Source: JAKPBU01 sp964425695
GTDB lineage: Bacteria > Pseudomonadota > Gammaproteobacteria > Xanthomonadales > Xanthomonadaceae
DNA: 64,000 nt
Reading direction: 5' to 3'
Assembly (NCBI GenBank): GCA_964425695.1
Contig: CAYRNF010000007.1
Span: 1-64,000 of the forward strand
Shown: in pieces, positions 39,718 to 47,230 of the stretch
Position numbering within the stretch: position 1 is the stretch's first letter
Layout: every line of letters starts with the position of its first letter
Notes under the pieces: generated by a model
Database searches by the model: none
The model's input: only the letters and a program-made list of their open reading frames with translations
What the model was told of the DNA's origin: nothing
Translations under genes and position numbers: made by a program

Positions 39718-40103
39718 TCCCCAATCCGTACTCGTGGCTCGCCGGGCTGGTGCTGGTAGCCGGTGTGCTGGGCGGGATGTACGCCTACGGGCGCAGTGAC
39801 GGCCGTGAGGCTCAAGCCAAGGCTGATGCAGCCGAGATCGCGGAGGCGAGGGGCCACAGGGTCGAACTACAGCGCGCCCTGAAGGCCAACGCCCGGGCGT
39901 TCCGCGCCTACGCCGCCATTGCCCACGCCAACGAGCGCGCCGCGGCCGCACGCGCGAGGCAGCGCCAGGTAGACGAGGCGTTCGCAGTCGGCAGCCGGAA
40001 GGATCTGGAGCGCCGCGTGGCTGAACTCGCCCACGCCGCGCAGATCGAGCGCGTGACCTGTTCCCAGGCGGAGATGCGGATTTGCGGAGCGCCCCTACGA
40101 TGA
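39714..40103 (+). CDS. Rz-like inner-membrane spanin
   Basis: 129 residues from GTG 39714, overlapping the holin stop (GTGA). One N-terminal transmembrane helix (WLAGLVLVAGVLGGMYAYG) is followed by a long Ala/Arg-rich coiled coil typical of Rz proteins and two Cys near the C terminus (VTCSQAEMRICG). Rz spans the periplasm with an outer-membrane lipoprotein to fuse membranes at the end of lysis. A candidate partner lies at 40593-40904. Confidence 0.7.
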   Translation: MIPNPYSWLAGLVLVAGVLGGMYAYGRSDGREAQAKADAAEIAEARGHRVELQRALKANARAFRAYAAIAHANERAAAARARQRQVDEAFAVGSRKDLERRVAELAHAAQIERVTCSQAEMRICGAPLR

Positions 40104-40195
40104 CGGCCAGCTCGCGCGCGCAATGAGCCACTGGCTCAGTTTGTGCGTGACCCACCGCATTGACACCCCTCAGACCAACGGAAGGAGACCCTGCT

Positions 40196-40435
40196 ATGAC
40201 TGTTATGCGTGCCAAGCTTGAAGTGACCGGAGTCGAAAAACACGAGATGTGCGAGAACCTTACCTTCCGGGCCGTCGGCAAGGCTGGCGCCTATCCTGCG
40301 GACGGTAGTGACGAGGACAACACATTCGCCAAGTTCACGCCTAGCGCGAACCTGTCGTTGGGCATCGCCAACCCGGCGCTGTTCGGCAAGTTCGAGGTCG
40401 GGCAGAAGTTCTACGTGGACTTCACCCCAGCGTGA
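40196..40435 (+). CDS. Small conserved phage protein
   Basis: 79 residues from ATG 40196 with AAGGAG upstream. The sequence (VMRAKLEVTGVEKHEMCENLTFRAV, then DEDNTFAKFTPSANLSLGIANPALFGKFEVGQKFYVDFTP) matches a small all-beta family I know from phage late regions, where the end KFYVDFTPA is conserved. Function unknown. The stop overlaps the next GTG. Confidence 0.72.
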   Translation: MTVMRAKLEVTGVEKHEMCENLTFRAVGKAGAYPADGSDEDNTFAKFTPSANLSLGIANPALFGKFEVGQKFYVDFTPA

Positions 40436-40593
40436 ACGAGACGACCGTGATCTCCGTATGCCAAGGGCCGCCGCGCTGTTCGCTGCAGGGCGATGCAGCC
40501 CTGCGCGAGCAGCAGGCGGGTTGCCCATGGTGCACGGAGATCACCATCGACGAAGACGGCAACGAGCGTGTCGTGGAGCCGGGGAACGCTTGA
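40432..40593 (+). CDS. 53-residue Cys-containing small phage protein
   Basis: GTG 40432 to TGA 40591-40593. The product has VCQGPPRCSLQGDAALREQQAGCPWC, four Cys spaced as two pairs, suited to a zinc site, and an acidic tail (DEDGNERVVEPG). Overlaps with both neighbours (GTGA, TGATG-type) support translation. The same CxGPPxC pattern is familiar from other phages; function unknown. Confidence 0.62.
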   Translation: MNETTVISVCQGPPRCSLQGDAALREQQAGCPWCTEITIDEDGNERVVEPGNA

Positions 40594-40904
40594 TGAAGCC
40601 CGCACTCGCCGTACTGGCCCTGCTGCTCACCTCCTGCCAGACCAAGCCTGACCTTCGCGTGGAACCTGCGCCGAAGATCGTGCGCGCCACGGTCGAGGTG
40701 CCGGTGTCGCTGTGCCCCAAGGGCGGCAGCGATTGCGAGTTGCTGCGCGACTGCTACAACGAGCCGGCCAAGGAGCAGACCTACAACGAGGCCAAGCGCC
40801 TGGCCAACCTGCGGGACGCCAGCATCGACGAGTGCAACAAGCGCTGGGCGCGCGTGCGAGCTGCGCAGCCTGCACGGCCGACCGTGGAGCGGAAGGGCAA
40901 GTGA
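40593..40904 (+). CDS. Phage lipoprotein, Rz1-like outer-membrane spanin candidate
   Basis: 103 residues with a short lipobox signal (MKPALAVLALLLTSC, lipidated Cys 15) and a Pro-containing mature start (DLRVEPAPKIVRATVEVP). A helical tail with paired Cys follows (LCPKGGSDCELLRDCYN). In this lysis region it is the natural partner for the Rz-like protein. It lies two genes away from it, not nested, so the pairing is inference. Confidence 0.58.
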   Translation: MKPALAVLALLLTSCQTKPDLRVEPAPKIVRATVEVPVSLCPKGGSDCELLRDCYNEPAKEQTYNEAKRLANLRDASIDECNKRWARVRAAQPARPTVERKGK

Positions 40905-41071
40905 AACGCCCCCGGTTCACCGTGTACGAGGCCCGCGACGGCTACCGCTGGCGCCTGCTGGCTGCCAACAACCGCCTGATCGCTGAGAGCGGAGAGGCGT
41001 ACACGCGGGAGCGGGATGCGTGGCGGGCTGTGAAGGCTGTGAAGTTTGCGGTTGCGCGGAGCGAGTGGTGA
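40901..41071 (+). CDS. YegP-like (DUF1508) small protein
   Basis: 56 residues from GTG 40901 (GTGA overlap). The pattern RFTVYEARDGYRWRLLAANN and IAESGEAYTRERDAWRAVKAVK is one DUF1508/YegP repeat, a small beta-beta-beta-alpha unit. Function unknown. Ends in a GTGA overlap with the next gene. Confidence 0.65.
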   Translation: MKRPRFTVYEARDGYRWRLLAANNRLIAESGEAYTRERDAWRAVKAVKFAVARSEW

Positions 41072-41349
41072 CCCACGCCGCGCACCGAGCATATGCCGAC
41101 ACCCCTCTGAGCCTGTGGGTGCGCGACGATGCTGGCCGACTGGATATGGCAGGCGCCGAGGTTGAGATCGCGCTTTTTCGCGACAGCTGCGAGGTGCGCG
41201 TGCTGCCGGCTACGAGTCCGCAAGCCGGGCAGGTAGTGCTGACCGTCACCGAGGACCAGGCGCGCGACCTGCGCGGCCGAATCCCCTACGCGATGCAGTT
41301 GCGCGTGGACGGCCAGTGCGTGGACGTGGGCCTGCTGGAAATCGCATGA
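41068..41349 (+). CDS. Small phage protein of unknown function
   Basis: 93 residues from GTG 41068. It appears all-beta: TPLSLWVRDDAGRLDMAGAEVEIALFR, QAGQVVLTVTEDQARDL and PYAMQLRVDGQCVDVGLLEI, resembling a small Ig-like domain found upstream of terminase genes. It overlaps both neighbours. Confidence 0.64.
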   Translation: MTHAAHRAYADTPLSLWVRDDAGRLDMAGAEVEIALFRDSCEVRVLPATSPQAGQVVLTVTEDQARDLRGRIPYAMQLRVDGQCVDVGLLEIA

Positions 41350-41735
41350 GCGCCTCTACCTACACCGACTCCATAGCCGACGCGATCATCGACCACCTGG
41401 CCGAGGGCGGCACGCTCACCGCATGGTGTCGCATGTCGGGCGTTGGGCGGCGCACCGTGGCGGACTGGCGCGCCCGCTACCCGGAGTTCGCCGCCCGTTA
41501 CGACCAAGCCATGCTCGACGGCTGCCACGCGCTGCTTGATGAGTCGCTGACCATCGCTGACAACATCGCGGAAGAGCCAGCGAGCCGGAAAGTGCGCATC
41601 TGGGCGCGGCACGAGCTGATGGCTCGCAAGCGGCCGGAGGAGTTCGGCAAGACGCGCCTGGAGCACACCGGAAAGGACGGCGCGCCGCTGTTCGACAAGA
41701 TCGAGGTGGTCGTCGTGGAGCCGGGGCAGGCGTGA
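41346..41735 (+). CDS. terS: Terminase small subunit
   Basis: 129 residues. An N-terminal helix-turn-helix (ADAIIDHLAEGGTLTAWCRMSGVGRRTVADWRARYPEF) and a helical centre (DQAMLDGCHALLDESLTIADN) are typical of small terminases of the PBSX/P22-like groups. The C-terminal tail may contact the large subunit. It recognises the packaging site and loads the large subunit, whose GTG overlaps this stop. Confidence 0.87.
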   Translation: MSASTYTDSIADAIIDHLAEGGTLTAWCRMSGVGRRTVADWRARYPEFAARYDQAMLDGCHALLDESLTIADNIAEEPASRKVRIWARHELMARKRPEEFGKTRLEHTGKDGAPLFDKIEVVVVEPGQA

Positions 41736-43003
41736 ACACGCTGCGCCTGGAAATCCCGGCGAAGATGCGGCCGTTCCACACGCTACGTCGGCGCCACAAG
41801 ATCGCCCGCGGCGGTCGTGGCTCGGCTAAGAGTTGGTCGATTGCGCGCCTGCTGGCGATGCGCGGCTATGCCGAGCCGATCCGGTGGCTGTGCTGCCGCG
41901 AAACGCAGAAGTCGATCAAGGAATCGAGCCACCGCCTGCTGTCGGACCAGATTCAGGCGTTGGGGCTTGGGCGGTTCTATGAGATCCAGCGCGACGCCAT
42001 CAAAGGCCCGAATGGCACCGAGTTCGCGTTCGCCGGCCTGAAGGAGCACACCGCCGACAGCATCAAATCCTACGAGGGTTTCGATGGGGCGTGGATCGAG
42101 GAAGCGCACACGGTGTCGGATCGCTCGGCCAACGTGCTGATTCCGACGATCCGCAAGTCCGGGTCCGAGCTGTGGTGGAGCTACAACCCCGAGCAGGACG
42201 AGGACTTCGTGCACCAGCTGGCGGCGCAGGCCGACGACGACACGCTCGTGGTGGACATCAACTGGCGCGACAACCCGTGGTTCCCCGCGGAACTGGAAAA
42301 GGAGCGACTGAAGCTCCAGGCCGTCAACGACGACCTCTACCAGCACGTGTGGGAGGGCAAGTGCCGGAGCCTCGCCGGGTTGCTGTTCAAGCGCGCGTGG
42401 TTCAACTTCTACGACGTGCTGCCGTCGCGGCTGAACCTCTACATCGCCAGCGACTACGGCGTGACGCCCGATGGCGGTGACCACACCGAGCACGGCGTGT
42501 TCGGCCTATCGCCGACCGGCGACCTGTACGTGGTGGACTGGTGGTACGGCCAGACCGACCCGGCGGAGTGGATCGACGCCTGGTTGGGCCTGATCGCCAC
42601 GCACCGCCCGCTGCGGGCGTTCGAGGAGAAGGGCGTGATCCTGCGGGCGGTCGATTCGGCCATCAACCGCAGGATGATGGAGACGCAGACGTTCGTTGGG
42701 CGCCACGCACTGGCCTCGGCCGGCTCCAAGGCCGAGCGGGCGCTGGGCTTCGCGGCGCGCGCGTCCGCCGGCGGCGTCTACCTGCCCGCCGGCAAGCCTT
42801 GGGCGGTGCGGCTGCTGAACCAGCTGTGCGCCTTCACCGGCGAAGACGGCCGCCAGGACGATGCCGTGGACGTGTGCAGCCTCATCGGCCGCGGGCTAGA
42901 CAGCATGAGCAACGCCTCGGCGCCTGAGGCCGACAGCAGCGACGCGCTGGGCGATGACTACGGCGTGGATGACGAGGACGAGCAGGGGTGGAAGGTCGCA
43001 TGA
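41732..43003 (+). CDS. terL: Terminase large subunit (PBSX-type)
   Basis: 423 residues from GTG 41732. The ATPase domain shows Walker A ARGGRGSAKSWSIA, FAGLKEHTADSIKSYEGFDGAWIEEAHTV (Walker B with Glu) and the coupling strand ELWWSYNPEQ. The nuclease domain has YIASDYGVTPDGGDHTEHGVFG and the C-terminal GRQDDAVDVCSLI, with acidic metal ligands. It cuts concatemers and pumps DNA into the head. The portal gene overlaps its stop. Confidence 0.93.
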   Translation: MNTLRLEIPAKMRPFHTLRRRHKIARGGRGSAKSWSIARLLAMRGYAEPIRWLCCRETQKSIKESSHRLLSDQIQALGLGRFYEIQRDAIKGPNGTEFAFAGLKEHTADSIKSYEGFDGAWIEEAHTVSDRSANVLIPTIRKSGSELWWSYNPEQDEDFVHQLAAQADDDTLVVDINWRDNPWFPAELEKERLKLQAVNDDLYQHVWEGKCRSLAGLLFKRAWFNFYDVLPSRLNLYIASDYGVTPDGGDHTEHGVFGLSPTGDLYVVDWWYGQTDPAEWIDAWLGLIATHRPLRAFEEKGVILRAVDSAINRRMMETQTFVGRHALASAGSKAERALGFAARASAGGVYLPAGKPWAVRLLNQLCAFTGEDGRQDDAVDVCSLIGRGLDSMSNASAPEADSSDALGDDYGVDDEDEQGWKVA

Positions 43004-44898
43004 TGGATACCAGCGCCGCCAAGACTGCTGACGAAGCCCGTCACGACCTGCACCAGCGGATCCTGCGGGACTTCGAGGAGTCCTTCGACCGCTCGCACGA
43101 CGAGCGCCAGCGCGCTGAGCGCTGCCGGGACTACTACGACGGCTTCCAGTGGACGGCCGAAGAGCTGGAGACACTGCGCAAGCGCAAGCAGCCGGTGGTC
43201 ACCACAGCCCGGCTAAAGAAGAAGATCGACTCCCTGATCGGCTTCGAGAAGCGCCAGCGCACCGACCCCAAGGCATTCCCTCGCACGCCCAAGCACGAGT
43301 CCGAAGCCGAGAGCGCGACCGACGCGCTGCGCTTCGTGTGCGACCAGAACCGGTTCCAGCAGATTCGCAGCGGCGTGGCGGAGAACATCTTCGTCGAGGG
43401 CCTGGGCGCTGCCACGGTGGGCGTGCGGCAGGGCCGCGATGGCTTCGATGTGGTCATCACGCGCGTACCGTGGGATCGCTACTACCGCGACATGCACAGC
43501 CGGGAGCGCAACTTCTCGGACGCGGCCTTCCATGGCGTTGTGGTGTGGATGGACGAGGAAGACGCGATCGCGCTGTACGGACGCGACGACGTGATCGGCG
43601 CGTGCTACGACAGCAGCATCGGCTCGGAGACCTACGACGACCGGCCGAAGCTGACTTGGGGCGACACGACGCGCCGGCGCATCCGTGTGCTGCAGCACCG
43701 CTGGAAGGAAAAAGGCGTCTGGCAGCAGGCCACGTTGTGCCGTGGCGGCTTCCTGCGCGACCCGCAGGTTTCCCCGTATCTGGACGAGAACGGCAACCCC
43801 GAGTGCGACCTGATCGCGGTGTCGGCCTACGTCACGCGCGAGAACGAGCGCTATGGCGAGGCCTGGCAGATGCTGTCGGCCGTGGACGAGATCAACAAGC
43901 GCCGGTCCAAGGCGCTGCACCGCCTGAGCGTGCGCCAGGTGGTGGCCGAGAAGGGCGCGGTGGCCAGCGTGCGCGCAGCGCGTGCCGAGCTCGCCAAGCC
44001 CGACGGCTACGTGGAGGTCAATCCGCAGTTCAAGTTCGAGATTCAGGACGCTGCCAACGCAGGGTTGGCGCAGGGCGAGATGGCGCTGTTGGCCGAGGCC
44101 AAGGCCGAGCTGGACACCTCGGGCGTCAATCCCGCGCTGGAGGGCGACCGCGATGCGCCATCCGGCCGCGCGCAGGAGGTCCAGCAGCAGGCCGCGCTGT
44201 CCGAGCTCACGGTGCCGTTCGAAGCCTTGCGGGAGTGGTCGCTGGCCATCTACCGCGCCAGCTGGAACCGCGTGCGGCAGTTCTGGACCGAAGAGCGCTG
44301 GGTGCGCGTCACCGACGACGAAAAGAACCTGCGCTGGGTCGGCATGAACAAGCCGGTGACGGTCGAAGACGAGCTGCGCGCCGCGCAGGAGGAAGGCCGG
44401 CAGCCCGATCCGCGGCTGGCGATGATGCCGGCCGAGGCGGTGTTGCGCATCGAGAACCCGGTGGCAGAGCTCGACGTGGACATCCTCATCGAGGACGGCC
44501 CGGACAGCGTGACCATCCAGTCCGAGCAGTACGCGCAGCTGGTCGAGCTGAAAAAGGCCGACCCGACCGCCATCCCGACGGAGATGGTCATCGAGGCCAG
44601 CCAGCTGCGGAACAAGGACCGCATCCTGGAGCGCATGAAGTCCGGCGGCATCCCGCCGCAGGTGCAGCAGCAGATGCAGCAGATGCAGGAGGCGCTGCAG
44701 AAGGCGCAGACGGACTTGGCGCAAGCCCAGGGCGATCAGCAGCAAGCGCAGGCCGAGCACGCTTTGAAGATGGCGGAGCTGGCGCTGGATCGCGAGCGGC
44801 TCAACCTGGAGCGCTTCAAGGCCGAAACCGAACGGCTGCAGCTGCTCAAGCCCGAGCCGCCACCTCCGCAAGCCCAGCCTCAATTCCTACCGAACTGA
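43000..44898 (+). CDS. Portal protein, P22 type
   Basis: 632 residues from ATG 43000. The N-terminal half matches P22-like portals: ERCRDYYDGFQWTAEEL, TTARLKKKIDSLIGFEKRQRTDPKAFPR and AVSAYVTRENERYGEAW. A long Gln-rich, coiled-coil C-terminal barrel region (about 545-632, PPQVQQQMQQMQEALQKAQ) would extend into the capsid, as in P22. Twelve copies form the vertex through which DNA passes. It ends at an intra-operon terminator hairpin. Confidence 0.92.
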   Translation: MMDTSAAKTADEARHDLHQRILRDFEESFDRSHDERQRAERCRDYYDGFQWTAEELETLRKRKQPVVTTARLKKKIDSLIGFEKRQRTDPKAFPRTPKHESEAESATDALRFVCDQNRFQQIRSGVAENIFVEGLGAATVGVRQGRDGFDVVITRVPWDRYYRDMHSRERNFSDAAFHGVVVWMDEEDAIALYGRDDVIGACYDSSIGSETYDDRPKLTWGDTTRRRIRVLQHRWKEKGVWQQATLCRGGFLRDPQVSPYLDENGNPECDLIAVSAYVTRENERYGEAWQMLSAVDEINKRRSKALHRLSVRQVVAEKGAVASVRAARAELAKPDGYVEVNPQFKFEIQDAANAGLAQGEMALLAEAKAELDTSGVNPALEGDRDAPSGRAQEVQQQAALSELTVPFEALREWSLAIYRASWNRVRQFWTEERWVRVTDDEKNLRWVGMNKPVTVEDELRAAQEEGRQPDPRLAMMPAEAVLRIENPVAELDVDILIEDGPDSVTIQSEQYAQLVELKKADPTAIPTEMVIEASQLRNKDRILERMKSGGIPPQVQQQMQQMQEALQKAQTDLAQAQGDQQQAQAEHALKMAELALDRERLNLERFKAETERLQLLKPEPPPPQAQPQFLPN

Positions 44899-44899
44899 G

Positions 44900-44919
44900 C
44901 CGCCGCAAGGCGGTTTTTT
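44900..44919 (+). terminator. Hairpin terminator between portal and scaffold genes
   Basis: Stem CCGCC / GGCGG capped by a GCAA tetraloop and followed by six T, two bases after the portal stop. It may reduce read-through so that head genes are set by a separate signal, though no clear promoter is visible in the 79 bases before the scaffold gene. Confidence 0.75.
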
Positions 44920-44998
44920 CATGCCCTCAAGGGCGATGCGACGACGGCACCCGGTCGAAAGCGCGACGACAGCGCAAGGTCGATGGAGTGAAAACCTG

Positions 44999-45739
44999 AT
45001 GAGCCAGAACGACCCCGATTTTCTCGACGACATGACCAAAGCGGACGAAGCGGCAACCCCGGCACAGCCGGACACCGACGAATCCGATGTGGGCAAAAAG
45101 GGCGACGAGCCGGCAGACAAGGGCGATGTGCCCGACGCCCCGGCCGACAAGCAGACCCCGGCGACGCCTGCCGCGGATAAGTCGGAAATGGTGCCGGTCG
45201 CCGGGCTCATGGCGGAACGCCGCAAGCGGCAGGAGATCGAGCGCGAAGCGCAAGAACTCCGCGCCAAGCTCGCGCAGCAGACCCCGCCGCCCGACTTTTT
45301 CGGAGACCCCGCGGAGTACGTCAAGCAAGCGGTGCAGCAGGCGGAGACCCAGGCGAATCAGCGCCTGATGGCTGCGCTCGAAGCCCAGGCGCGCGACAGC
45401 TACGCGGACTACGACGAAGTGCTCGAGTTCCTCCAGGAGCAGGCCGCGAGCAATCCGGCGCTCGCCCAGCAGGTGTTCAACAGCCCCAACCCGGCTGTGA
45501 CCGCCTACAAGCTGGGCAAGCAACTGCGCGAACTGGACCGCATGAAGGATCCGGACGCCTATCGGGCGCAGCTGGAGGCCGAACTGCGGGCGAAGTGGGA
45601 GGCCGAGCAACAGGCGAGCGCGAGCGCCCGGCAACGGGCGGCTGCCGACATTCCGCCAGACCTCGCCGCGGCACGCAGTGCGACCGGGGATGCCCCCGCG
45701 CGCGGCGGTGCCGTCTTCGACACCCTTTTCAAAGGATAA
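44999..45739 (+). CDS. Scaffolding protein
   Basis: 246 residues, highly charged and helical. The N-terminal part is Asp/Lys/Pro-rich and probably disordered (DESDVGKKGDEPADKGD). The centre has a coiled coil (LMAERRKRQEIEREAQELRAKL), and a helical C-terminal part ends AVFDTLFKG. Composition, length and place between portal and coat genes fit a P22-like scaffold that shapes the procapsid and leaves it. GGAG precedes the ATG at 44999. Confidence 0.8.
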   Translation: MSQNDPDFLDDMTKADEAATPAQPDTDESDVGKKGDEPADKGDVPDAPADKQTPATPAADKSEMVPVAGLMAERRKRQEIEREAQELRAKLAQQTPPPDFFGDPAEYVKQAVQQAETQANQRLMAALEAQARDSYADYDEVLEFLQEQAASNPALAQQVFNSPNPAVTAYKLGKQLRELDRMKDPDAYRAQLEAELRAKWEAEQQASASARQRAAADIPPDLAAARSATGDAPARGGAVFDTLFKG

Positions 45740-45745
45740 GCAGCA

Positions 45746-46831
45746 ATGGCAAACACGACCGTTTCCGCGGCAGTGCGCGCGAAGCAGTGGGACGACGGCT
45801 TCTTCATGGAGTACGTCCGCGCCAACCGCTTCAAGAAGTACATGGGCAAGGACGAGAACTCGATCATCCAGGTGCGTCACGACCTGACCAAGAAGAAGGG
45901 CGACGCGTTCACCTTCAACCTGGTCGGCGCGCTGGATGCTTCGGCCGGTCCGAACACCGGCACCACCACGCTGGTGGGTAACGAGAAGGCCCTGCCCAAC
46001 GAGGGCCACAAGATCACCGTCGGCGTCGTGCGCGACGCGGTGGTGGTGAACATGGAAGAAGAGCAGGCGTCCGCCTTCGACATCCGCGAGGCCGGCAAGG
46101 TCGCGCTGAAGGATCTGGCAGGCCGCTACCTGAAGACCGCGATCGTCACGGCGCTGGGCTCGATCAACGGCATCGCCTACGGCACGGCCTCGGCCGCGCA
46201 GCGCAATGCCTGGAACGCCGCCAACGACGATCGCGTGCTGTACGGCGCGGACATCGCCAACTACAACGCCACGCACTCCACGGCGCTGACGGCGATCACC
46301 GCGGGCGAGACCCTGACCCGTGCCACCGTGTCCAAGCTCAAGCGCATCGCGCAGAACGCGAAGACGGTGAACGGCGAGGGCATCCGCCCGTACCGCTACG
46401 GCGAGGACGAGGAGACCTTCGTGCTGTTCGCAGGCACCAAGGCCTTCCGCGACCTGAAGCTGGAGATGGCGACGGTGCTGGCCGAGGCCGAGAAGCGCGG
46501 CAAGGACAACCCGCTGTTCACCGGCACCACCTCGCTCTACTGGGACGGCGTGATCGTGCGCGAGATCCCGGAGCTGGCCGATCTCGGCCTGGTGGGCGCT
46601 GGCGCAGCGGTCAACGTGGCGCCCGTGTACCTGTGCGGCGCGCAGGCCCTGGGTGTGGCGTGGGCGCAGACCACGAAGACCACGGTGCGCAAGGAAGACG
46701 ACTACGGCTTCCAGCACGGCGTGGGCTTCATGGAGATGCGCGGCGTCAACAAACTGCTGTGGGACCAGGACGGCACGCCGGTGGATTGGGGCGTGGTGAC
46801 CGGCTTCGTGGCGGCAGAAGCCGAGGCCTAA
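45746..46831 (+). CDS. Major capsid protein, N4 gp56 family
   Basis: 361 residues. The sequence AVRAKQWDDGFFMEYVRANRFKKYMGKDENSIIQV with DAFTFNLVGALDA and the C-terminal YGFQHGVGFMEMRGVNKLLW fits the N4-gp56/DUF4043 family of HK97-fold coat proteins. It forms the icosahedral shell with scaffold help. A stable UUCG-capped hairpin follows the stop codon (46845-46862). Confidence 0.88.
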   Translation: MANTTVSAAVRAKQWDDGFFMEYVRANRFKKYMGKDENSIIQVRHDLTKKKGDAFTFNLVGALDASAGPNTGTTTLVGNEKALPNEGHKITVGVVRDAVVVNMEEEQASAFDIREAGKVALKDLAGRYLKTAIVTALGSINGIAYGTASAAQRNAWNAANDDRVLYGADIANYNATHSTALTAITAGETLTRATVSKLKRIAQNAKTVNGEGIRPYRYGEDEETFVLFAGTKAFRDLKLEMATVLAEAEKRGKDNPLFTGTTSLYWDGVIVREIPELADLGLVGAGAAVNVAPVYLCGAQALGVAWAQTTKTTVRKEDDYGFQHGVGFMEMRGVNKLLWDQDGTPVDWGVVTGFVAAEAEA

Positions 46832-46844
46832 GGGGCAGGGCGCG

Positions 46845-46862
46845 GCGGGGCTTCGGCCCCGC
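46845..46862 (+). other. UUCG-capped hairpin after the major capsid gene
   Basis: GCGGGGC-TTCG-GCCCCGC, a 7-bp perfect stem with an extra-stable tetraloop, 13 bases after the coat stop. There is no T-run, so it looks like an mRNA 3'-end stabiliser or pause site, not a terminator. Confidence 0.5.
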
Positions 46863-46882
46863 CCGCTCTCACAGGAGACTGC

Positions 46883-47230
46883 ATGGCCACCTACACCCGC
46901 ATCCAGCTCAACCGGGCGGTGCTCGCCGAGATCGGTGCGCTCGACCCGCACGAGACCATGGAGGCCGACGACCAGGCGCAGAGCGACGCCGTGTGCCAGC
47001 AGGAGCTGGAGCGGCTGCACGACGAGGGCCTGGCGCTGTTCGACATCGACGTCGCGATCCCTGCGCGCCTGTTCCGCCCGCTGGTGATGGCGATCGCGCC
47101 GTTGTTGGCGCCGTCCTATGGGCTGGGGAGCCCAATGCTCGAAGCCACCGGGGCCGAGGGTATTCGCCGGCTGCGCAAGCTCGCGCAGGCGCCGGCGCTG
47201 CCCACGCCGGTCGAGGCGAGCTACTTCTGA
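46883..47230 (+). CDS. P22 gp4-like head-completion/tail accessory factor
   Basis: 115 residues, helical (IQLNRAVLAEIGALDPHETMEADDQAQSDAVCQQELERLHD, GIRRLRKLAQAP). The fold and length match the gp4-like adaptor proteins that plug onto the portal after packaging. Position right after the coat gene and before the gp10-like gene is that of gp4 in P22. Its TGA overlaps the ATG of the next gene by one base. Confidence 0.78.
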   Translation: MATYTRIQLNRAVLAEIGALDPHETMEADDQAQSDAVCQQELERLHDEGLALFDIDVAIPARLFRPLVMAIAPLLAPSYGLGSPMLEATGAEGIRRLRKLAQAPALPTPVEASYF

